Origin: Methanoculleus methanifontis
GTDB taxonomy: Archaea > Halobacteriota > Methanomicrobia > Methanomicrobiales > Methanoculleaceae
Assembly (NCBI RefSeq): GCF_030464365.1
Contig: NZ_VCYI01000003.1
Span: forward strand, 62,001-126,000
Length of the DNA: 64,000 bases
Reading direction: 5' to 3'
The notes beneath the pieces were generated by a model, which made no database searches, was not told where the DNA came from, and was given only the letters and a program-made list of their open reading frames with translations. Each line of letters opens with the position of its first letter. Position 1 is the stretch's first letter. Of the stretch, positions 57,783-64,000 are shown in pieces. The position numbers were made by a program, and so were the translations under genes.

Positions 57783-58586
57783 TTACTGCCCGTACACGCC
57801 GCAGGTGACCCGGTGCGGCTCAAACCGCCCGTGGTGGAAGACCCGGACCTCGACCTCGGCGCCCTTCCTGAAGTCCCGCATCATGAGGTCGTATGTCCGC
57901 CGGACGTAGCGGAGGCCATCCCGGTCGAAGAGGTCGCGGAGGGCCCGCCGGAACCGGATCGCCTGGTCGAGAAACGCCGCTTCGTAGGCACGGGTCTCCC
58001 GGGCAATCCGGGCGCACTCGGCATCGTCAATCGGATTGTTGTAGCAACCGTGTTCGTTCAAACCGCCGATTTGCCGCCAGTCGACGGCACCCGTCTCGTC
58101 GGCCTCCCGGTGGAGCATGTAGGGGTAGACCCGGCAGATGGCGAACCGCCGGTCGTAGATGCCGCACCTCCTGTCCTCAAGGAAGATGCAGGAGCCGTCC
58201 GGTTTTGTCCGGAGGGCATACCCCGATACGTAGAACCGCTTCTCTTGATCGCAGGCGTCGAACGCGGGCGCCGGAACGACGGCGTCGGGCGCAAACGAGC
58301 GGACGCTGTCGGTATCCTCTTCCAGCAGAAAGACATGATCGTTGAACTCCCGTGTGCAGCACCGGCCGCAGCAGTCGCAGGAGAACCCCACCTCCCGTAT
58401 GATCGCGGTGAACTCGTCTTCCGGGAACCGGAGAAGTCTCTCCCGTTCCGCTTCAAGGGCAGCAATCTGTTCGTCGAATGTGAACGTAACCGGCAACCTC
58501 CGTCGTCTGCCCGGCGTTCCTGCCGGACCGTTACTCCAGATGTTGGAGGGGGAGGAGGATATGCCCTTCGGCTTCCGTCGTATCAC
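57783..58586 (-). CDS. YkgJ-like cysteine-cluster protein
   Basis: A 267-aa protein with the Cys pattern of the YkgJ family (zinc/iron-chelating): FSCDCCGRCC, then SCIFLEDRRCGIYDRRFAIC, and further Cys in EHGCYNN. It probably binds an Fe-S cluster or zinc. The GTG at 58586 overlaps the upstream stop, but the first 30 residues are Arg-rich and look untranslated; TTG 58496 is a possible later start. Function unknown. Confidence 0.75.
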   Translation of the reverse strand: MIRRKPKGISSSPSNIWSNGPAGTPGRRRRLPVTFTFDEQIAALEAERERLLRFPEDEFTAIIREVGFSCDCCGRCCTREFNDHVFLLEEDTDSVRSFAPDAVVPAPAFDACDQEKRFYVSGYALRTKPDGSCIFLEDRRCGIYDRRFAICRVYPYMLHREADETGAVDWRQIGGLNEHGCYNNPIDDAECARIARETRAYEAAFLDQAIRFRRALRDLFDRDGLRYVRRTYDLMMRDFRKGAEVEVRVFHHGRFEPHRVTCGVYGQ

Positions 58587-59305
58587 GGTTTCTTTCCAAC
58601 CGTTGCAGCGTAGATCAGGAACTGGCGTTCGCCGTCAATGCCGAGGATCCGGTTCACCGCCGCATCATCGAAAGCGCCGATCGCGCAGACCCCGCACCCT
58701 ACGCTCAACGCCGCGAGGTAGAGGTTCTGGCAGACGTGGCCGGCGTCCAGGTGCAGGTAGCGGTAACCGCGCTCGCCGTAGCGCCACGTCATTCGGTCCG
58801 CGACGGCGGTCCAGAGGAAGGTGACGGCACTCCCGGGAATATGCGGCTGATCCAGGCACGCTGCCGCCACCTGCCGCGCGATGCCGGGGTCGCGCGACTC
58901 TTCGGCAAGGCGGTGCTCCAGCGCCAGGTAGCGGTAGAGCCCCGGCGGGACACCCTCGACCCGGTTGACCAGCAGATAGGTCTCGAAGGCGTGTCGCGCG
59001 CCTGCGGACGGGACGGTGCGGAGGGTGAACGTCTTGTCGACGACGCGCCTGACACCCTGGGTGCACCAGAGGAGGAACCCGATCTCCGGGAGCGTAAGCG
59101 GTTCTGAGGTGTACTTCCTTATGCTCTCCCGCTCCTCGATCGCGGTCAAGAGATCGGTGGCAGGGAGGACGGTTTCTTCGGGTGCAGGAAGCGGGATGAT
59201 CGTCTTTGCCTTCGTATACGGAACCTCGAGCGGAGGCGGGGGGCGGCCCAGCATCTGGTCCGACGGGGGCTGGGCTCCTAACTCCGTCCCCCGCATGAAC
59301 TCCAT
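58583..59305 (-). CDS. SagB-type nitroreductase-family oxidoreductase
   Basis: A 240-aa FMN-binding protein of the nitroreductase fold, SagB/ThcOx branch (ERESIRKYTSEPLTLPEIGF, RTVPSAGARHAFETYLLVNR, YLHLDAGHVCQNLYLAA, CGVCAIGAFDD). Members dehydrogenate azoline rings in peptide natural products or serve other FMN oxidations; no peptide-modifying partners are nearby. The ATG at 59305 (MEFMRGTELG) is taken because upstream frames run into a promoter-like sequence. It overlaps the YkgJ-like gene by four bases. Confidence 0.82.
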   Translation of the reverse strand: MEFMRGTELGAQPPSDQMLGRPPPPLEVPYTKAKTIIPLPAPEETVLPATDLLTAIEERESIRKYTSEPLTLPEIGFLLWCTQGVRRVVDKTFTLRTVPSAGARHAFETYLLVNRVEGVPPGLYRYLALEHRLAEESRDPGIARQVAAACLDQPHIPGSAVTFLWTAVADRMTWRYGERGYRYLHLDAGHVCQNLYLAALSVGCGVCAIGAFDDAAVNRILGIDGERQFLIYAATVGKKP

Positions 59306-59456
59306 CCCTGCCCCGCGCAGGGATCGGGCGCCAGGGTTGAACATGGCGGTCCGGTGGATCACGAGAGAGATAACCCTTTGCCCGGCACACCATCCAGATT
59401 CGGAAACGTATTAGCCGACCGTATCCAACGTATATCACCACTATCGAGGCATTTCC

Positions 59457-60392
59457 GTGATCGTGACCTTTATTGTATTCGCCGTCGGCATAGCCCTCCT
59501 CGTCAAAGGGGCCGACCTCTTTGTAGGCGGTGGAAGCGGCCTGGCACTGCGGTACAGCATCTCCCCGGCCCTGATCGGGTCGACGATCATCGCGTTCGGC
59601 ACCTCACTTCCGGAACTCGTCGTCAGCACGAACGCTGCGGTCACGGGAAACTCGGGAATCGCCCTCGGGAACGTCATCGGGAGCAACATTGCGAATATTG
59701 CTCTCGTTCTCGCCCTCTGCACCTTCATACAGCCGACCATGATTGCCGCGTCCGGGGCGTCACGCTCCGCGCTCATCCGGCACACCATGCTGATGCTCGC
59801 CGCAACGGCAGCCTTCGCTCTCTTTGCCTTAAGAGGCACGCTCGACATCGTCGCCGGAACAGTCTTCCTCCTCCTCTTCGTAGCAATCCTCGTCGTCCTC
59901 CTGCGGGAAGGGCGTGAAGAGGCTGTGGTCGAGATCAAGTCCCACGGGTGGGCCGACGCCCTCTACATCGGCCTCGGGCTCGTCGCCGTCATCGTCGGGG
60001 CGCAGCTGGTCGTCGACGGGGCTATCACGCTCGCGGAGGCGTTCGGGATCCCCGCGTTCGTCATCGGCGTCTCGGTCGTCGCCATCGGCACGTCGCTTCC
60101 GGAGCTCGCGACCTCGGTCGTGGCCGCCATAAGAGACGAGGGCTCTATCTCCATCGGCAATATCCTCGGGAGCAACATATTCAACCTCCTCCTGGTTCTC
60201 GGGATAAGCCTCCTCCTCGCCCCGGTCACCGTCGGGTCGCTTGTTGACATCGCCGTCGTCGTCCTCTTCTCGGTCGCGATCCTTCCTCTGCTCTTTGCCC
60301 GCCCCTCCGTCGTCCGGGGCTGGTCGGCCCTCTTGCTCCTCGGCTACGCCACCTACATCGCCTGGAGCTTCGGGGCGGTGCCGATCGGGTGA
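59457..60392 (+). CDS. Calcium/sodium antiporter of the CaCA family
   Basis: A 311-aa membrane exchanger with ten helices and the two inverted alpha repeats: GTSLPELVVSTNAAV with GNVIGSNIANI, and GTSLPELATSVVAAI with GNILGSNIFNL. Both GNxxGSN turns and the paired Glu residues (PEL) that bind Ca2+ are intact. The start is GTG with GAGGC upstream. Divergent from the SagB-type gene. Confidence 0.92.
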   Translation: MIVTFIVFAVGIALLVKGADLFVGGGSGLALRYSISPALIGSTIIAFGTSLPELVVSTNAAVTGNSGIALGNVIGSNIANIALVLALCTFIQPTMIAASGASRSALIRHTMLMLAATAAFALFALRGTLDIVAGTVFLLLFVAILVVLLREGREEAVVEIKSHGWADALYIGLGLVAVIVGAQLVVDGAITLAEAFGIPAFVIGVSVVAIGTSLPELATSVVAAIRDEGSISIGNILGSNIFNLLLVLGISLLLAPVTVGSLVDIAVVVLFSVAILPLLFARPSVVRGWSALLLLGYATYIAWSFGAVPIG

Positions 60393-60861
60393 GGGGATGC
60401 TTAGAACCATCGTTCTTTGCGTGAGCTGAGCGTAGGGAGCGTGAGCACCGAAGGTGCGAAGGGGGGGTTACAGATAATTAGGTCAAACTTCGCGTCCTTC
60501 GCGGCTTCGCGTGAGTGAATTGGGGGATATCGACAGAACTTCACGCGAAGAACGCGAAGCCGCGAGGGGGAGTTTTTCACCTTTCTACCGAATTTCGCGT
60601 TCTTCGCACCTGCGGTGCTCACGTTCCTGCCCACGCATCTCGCACCTACGGTGCTCGAACTCCGTTCGCACCCGACGGTGCTCAAGCTCTGGCCTTCCGG
60701 CCCGTCGCATTCCCATGGAACGTCGTTCCTACCGGTGCTCAAGCTCCCTCCCGCAGGGGAGGTTGCACTTCGCACCACCGCAAGACTTCGAAAATATTCG
60801 TAGGTTACGCAAACCTGATACATCGGCGGGTGCATCTCCCCCTATCGGAAGGTGAACGGAT
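60393..60861. repeat. Intergenic region with dispersed repeats, copy 3
   Basis: Contains CGCGTCCTTCGCGGCTTCGCGTGA (60489-60514, only the core given) facing TCACGCGAAGAACGCGAAG (60541-60559), and several CACC..GGTGCTC units at 60607-60750 (for example CGCACCTACGGTGCTCGAAC). A GAGCACCGAAGGTGCGAAG unit lies at 60443. The region holds no credible gene. Confidence 0.8.
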
Positions 60862-62763
60862 ATGAGGAAGTGGAGTCCGGTGCTGGTGGTCGTCCTCGGG
60901 AGCCTGGTGATCGCCGCGATCATTGGGACCGCCCTCGCGTCGGAGGACGCCGGGGACGAGACCCAGGGAGATTTGCTGAAGTTTTCGTCGAAGGACGAGG
61001 TTGAGGCGTTCTTAAAGGAACACGCGCAGGGAGTGAAGAGCGGTAACGGGTACCCCCGGATGCCAGGGACCACCGGGCAGGAGACCGTCATGGACGCACC
61101 GGCACCGACGAGCGCACCGCCCGCCCCGTCGGCCCGCGACTACTCAACCACGAACGTGCAGGTAGAGGGCGTCGATGAGGCCGACTTCCTGAAGAACGAC
61201 GGGAGATACATCTACGTCATATCGGGCGATTCGCTTACAATTCTCGAAGCGTTCCCGGCAGAGGATGCGAAGATCGTATCCGAAACCCGGATCGAAGGGA
61301 TCCCGACGGCGCTCTTCCTTTCAGGCGACCGCCTGGTGGTCTTTGCCACCGGGACAGAAGATCACACGACCTCCGTGAAAGGGAGCGCGACACCCATCCC
61401 CGTCCAGCGGGTGGTGACGCACGCATACATCTATGATATCGGCGACCGGAGCGAACCCGAACTGGTCCGGGCGCAGACCTTCACCGGCAGTTACTACGAC
61501 GCCCGGATGATCGGCGACAACGTCTACGCCCTCACGCAGGAAGCACCCGTCTGGATCCGGGACGAGATCGCCCTCCCCGAGGTGCGGACGGACGGCGGCG
61601 ACCCTATCCTGCCCGACGTCTACCGCCCGGGGACTCCGCTGCAGAACTACGTCTTCTACACCGCAAGCGCCTTTTCCGTTAGAAACGACAGGGCCACCCC
61701 CGACGCCGAGACGTTCCTCCTCGGCTACGACACCACCCTCTTTGCGTCGCAGAAGAACCTCTACATCGGTTACCGCTACATGGGGGCCGCAACGATGCCC
61801 GACTACGCCGGCAGCCGGGAGGAGACGATCGTCCACCGGTTCGCGATCGATGACGGAAGGATCGACTACAAGGCCATGGGTAGGGTTCCCGGACACCTCT
61901 TAAACCAGTTCTCGCTCGACGAGTACGGGGAGAACCTCCGGGTTGCGACGACCGTCGAGGGCTGGACGCGGGAGGGGTCTTTCCAGTACAACAACGTCTA
62001 CGTCCTCGACCCCGCAATGGAGGTCATCGGGACGCTTGAGCATATCGCGCCGGACGAGCGGATCTACGCCGCCCGGTTCGTCGGCGACCGGCTGTATCTC
62101 GTGACGTTCAAGCAGATCGATCCCCTCTTCGTCATCGACCTCTCGGACCCAAAACACCCGGGCATCCTCGGAAAACTCAAGATCCCGGGCTACTCCGACT
62201 ACCTTCACCCCTATGACGCCGACCACATCATCGGTGTCGGGAAAGAGACCAGCGAGAACGATTGGGGCGGTGTCTCGGTGGAAGGGCTCAAGATCGCCCT
62301 CTTCGACGTCTCGGACGTAAACAACCCCACCCTGATCGATACCGTCGTGATCGGGGAGCCCGGAACCGACTCGGAAGCCCTCCGCGACCACAAGGCCTTC
62401 CTCTTCGTGAAAGAGAAGAACCTCCTCGCCATCCCGGTGAGCGAGATAAGACGGGTGGAGAACCGCGAATCGAAGTACCCCGGCTCCTACGGCACCACGA
62501 CCTGGCAGGGGGCTTACGCCTACTCGGTAAACCCGGCAGAAGGGTTCGTCCTGCAGGGCACGGTCGCCCACGCGGAGAAGGGTTCCCCTTACACCTGGGA
62601 CTCGCCCGACGCCGTGCGCCGGTCGCTCTTCATGGACGACACCCTCTACACCGTCTCAAAGCGGAGCGTCGTCATGACCGGTCTTGACGACGGCAGCCGG
62701 ATCAACGAGGTCCTCCTCCCCTACCGGTGGGAGACCTACCCGACCCCGTACCCGGTCTGGTGA
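60862..62763 (+). CDS. Secreted beta-propeller domain protein
   Basis: A 633-aa protein with an N-terminal signal peptide (VLVVVLGSLVIAAIIGTALA), a short Pro/Ala linker and a large beta-propeller domain with repeated blades (GDRLVVFATGTEDHT, GDRLYLVTFKQIDPLFVIDL, VGKETSENDWGGVSVEG). VEGVDEADFLKNDGRYIYVI at the beginning of the domain is the family hallmark. It is probably exported and surface-associated; ligand unknown. Its 3' end overlaps the convergent ATPase gene by 28 bases. Confidence 0.88.
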   Translation: MRKWSPVLVVVLGSLVIAAIIGTALASEDAGDETQGDLLKFSSKDEVEAFLKEHAQGVKSGNGYPRMPGTTGQETVMDAPAPTSAPPAPSARDYSTTNVQVEGVDEADFLKNDGRYIYVISGDSLTILEAFPAEDAKIVSETRIEGIPTALFLSGDRLVVFATGTEDHTTSVKGSATPIPVQRVVTHAYIYDIGDRSEPELVRAQTFTGSYYDARMIGDNVYALTQEAPVWIRDEIALPEVRTDGGDPILPDVYRPGTPLQNYVFYTASAFSVRNDRATPDAETFLLGYDTTLFASQKNLYIGYRYMGAATMPDYAGSREETIVHRFAIDDGRIDYKAMGRVPGHLLNQFSLDEYGENLRVATTVEGWTREGSFQYNNVYVLDPAMEVIGTLEHIAPDERIYAARFVGDRLYLVTFKQIDPLFVIDLSDPKHPGILGKLKIPGYSDYLHPYDADHIIGVGKETSENDWGGVSVEGLKIALFDVSDVNNPTLIDTVVIGEPGTDSEALRDHKAFLFVKEKNLLAIPVSEIRRVENRESKYPGSYGTTTWQGAYAYSVNPAEGFVLQGTVAHAEKGSPYTWDSPDAVRRSLFMDDTLYTVSKRSVVMTGLDDGSRINEVLLPYRWETYPTPYPVW

Positions 62764-64000
62764 CCGGGAGGACGGTGTTTCCTCACCGCCTTGAAGATCT
62801 CCATCACGACCACGACCGAGGAGGCGAGAACGAGCAGCAAGAACCATTCGACCGGGGAAACAGGCTGCAGCTGGAGAATATCCTGGATAACCGGGATATA
62901 GAGCGCGAGGATATGGATACCCTGCGCGGCAACAACGCCTGCAATCAGGAAGTAGTTGCGACTGATGGGGACACGGAAAGTCGAGCGGTACTCCGACCGG
63001 CAGTTGAAGACATGGAAGTTCTCGAAGAGCACCATCAGCAGGACGATCAGGTTCCGGGCCGCGAACTCGTCCCACCCGTTTGAAAGGAGCCAGTACCAGG
63101 TTCCGACTGCCACCAGCGCGATGACCGTCCCGGAGATGAGCACCTCCTCGATCATCACCAGGTTGAATATCCCCTCCTCCGGCCTTCGCGGCGGCCGGTT
63201 CATGACGCCAGGCTCGCCTCGCTCGAACGCCAGCGCCACGTCCTGGATACCGTTCGTCACCAGGTTCAGCCAGAGGAGCTGGACCGCGAGGAGGGGCAAC
63301 GGCAGGCCTATGATGAGGGCGAGCATGAAGAGGAGCACCTCGGCAAACCCGGTTGATATCAGGAGGTAGACGACTTTGCGGACATTGTCGTAGGCGTACC
63401 GTCCTTCCTCGATCCCGGCGACGATCGAGGCGAAGTCGTCGTCGGTGACGATCAGCGACGCCGTATCCTTGGCGACGTCGGTCCCGGAACCCATCGCGAC
63501 CCCGATGTTCGCGCTCCGGAGCGCCGGCGCGTCGTTGACCCCGTCCCCGGTGACCGCGACGAATGCCCCGCTCTCCCGGTATGCCTCGACGATCCGGAGT
63601 TTCTGCAGCGGCGTCACCCGGGCAAAGACCCGGGCACCCTGCACCCGGTCGATGAACTTCGAGAACGTCGGGACCTCGTCATCACCCAGTTCCGCGCCGG
63701 TGACGACCCTGTCGGGGGAGTCCGCGATATCGAGTTCCCGCGCGATGGCGAGAGCCGTTGCGGGGTGATCCCCCGTCACCATCACCACATCGACCCCGGC
63801 GTTGCGGCACCGCCGCACGGCGTCGGGCACGTCGGGCCGGATCGGGTCGATGAACCCGACCAGGCCGAGGAGCTCGAGGGGAGGGAGCTTTGGGTTCTCC
63901 GCGGAGACCTCTCCCTCCGCACGACCCCGGGCCACGGCGAGCACCCGGTAGCCGCGGGAGGTGAGGGTCTCGAGGTCCCCCTGCACCCGGTCCGGGTCGA
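62736..64000 (-). CDS. Cation-transporting P-type ATPase, C-terminal part (runs off the window)
   Basis: The gene continues beyond 64000; about 421 residues are visible. HAD-type ATPase motifs are present: VVMVTGDHPATALAIARELD, then VAVTGDGVNDAPALRSANIG and VAMGSGTDVAKDTASLIVTD. Several C-terminal membrane helices follow (GFAEVLLFMLALIIGLPLPL, LVTNGIQDVALAFE). The pattern is of a P2-type pump (Ca2+ or H+). The phosphorylated Asp (DKTGT) lies outside the window, so the ion cannot be named. Confidence 0.9.
   Translation of the reverse strand, partial: DPDRVQGDLETLTSRGYRVLAVARGRAEGEVSAENPKLPPLELLGLVGFIDPIRPDVPDAVRRCRNAGVDVVMVTGDHPATALAIARELDIADSPDRVVTGAELGDDEVPTFSKFIDRVQGARVFARVTPLQKLRIVEAYRESGAFVAVTGDGVNDAPALRSANIGVAMGSGTDVAKDTASLIVTDDDFASIVAGIEEGRYAYDNVRKVVYLLISTGFAEVLLFMLALIIGLPLPLLAVQLLWLNLVTNGIQDVALAFERGEPGVMNRPPRRPEEGIFNLVMIEEVLISGTVIALVAVGTWYWLLSNGWDEFAARNLIVLLMVLFENFHVFNCRSEYRSTFRVPISRNYFLIAGVVAAQGIHILALYIPVIQDILQLQPVSPVEWFLLLVLASSVVVVMEIFKAVRKHRPPGHQTGYGVG

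Overview
This window reads as a chromosomal segment of a hydrogenotrophic methanogen of the order Methanomicrobiales, most likely Methanoculleus or a close relative. The evidence is the combination of methyl-coenzyme M reductase (mcr), formylmethanofuran dehydrogenase (fwd), an Ech-type membrane [NiFe] hydrogenase, an A1AO ATP synthase and a euryarchaeal RNA polymerase with split B and A subunits. G+C is high, and TATA boxes stand out as short A/T-rich islands. Nearly all of the sequence is dense, ordinary core genome; no insertion sequence, provirus or CRISPR array was seen.

Layout. 0-5 kb: start of a probable PRPP synthetase (minus), then LonB, TldD, TldE/PmbA and a BofA-like membrane protein. 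5-6.6 kb: a ferric-reductase-like membrane protein, a 50-aa zinc ribbon and an unknown protein. 6.6-16.2 kb: complete A1AO ATP synthase operon (H-I-K-E-C-F-A-B-D) followed by phosphoglycerate kinase. 16.2-20.7 kb: a 597-bp gene-free region, DUF89 protein, tRNA-Pro, small membrane protein, MinD-like ATPase, then a Roadblock/LC7 protein, a response regulator and a PsiE-like protein. 20.8-29.2 kb: tRNA-Lys and the RNA polymerase operon (H, B'', B', A', A'', L30e, NusA). 29.4-32.3 kb: a secreted protein, a 105-bp tandem repeat and a DUF1786 protein. 32.6-37.0 kb: mcrBDGA (minus). 38-44.9 kb: fwdDBAC followed by two moeA paralogues. 44.9-48.5 kb: a divergent DEDDh-like exonuclease, an RNase III with an altered active site, a DUF362-ferredoxin fusion and a HIT protein. 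48.6-54 kb: echABCDEF, preceded by an overlooked 52-codon Cys-rich ORF. 54-64 kb: flavoprotein disulfide reductase, SLC13-type permease, YkgJ-like protein, SagB-type oxidoreductase, Ca2+/Na+ exchanger, secreted beta-propeller protein and a truncated P-type ATPase.

How the genes fit together: Ech can couple the ion gradient to low-potential ferredoxin reduction; Fwd uses reduced ferredoxin to fix CO2 onto methanofuran (first step); Mcr releases methane (last step); the A1AO synthase uses the ion gradient made between them. The two MoeA proteins fit insertion of Mo or W into the pterin cofactor of Fwd.

The most interesting signals are: the small Cys-rich ORF just upstream of echA; a long, potentially structured leader in front of fwd; an RNase III with Asn at an active-site Asp position, divergent from a degenerate exonuclease; a MinD/Roadblock/response-regulator neighbourhood; and a hairpin-rich intergenic repeat family at five loci. 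Function statements rest on recognised motifs and family knowledge; no database search was possible.
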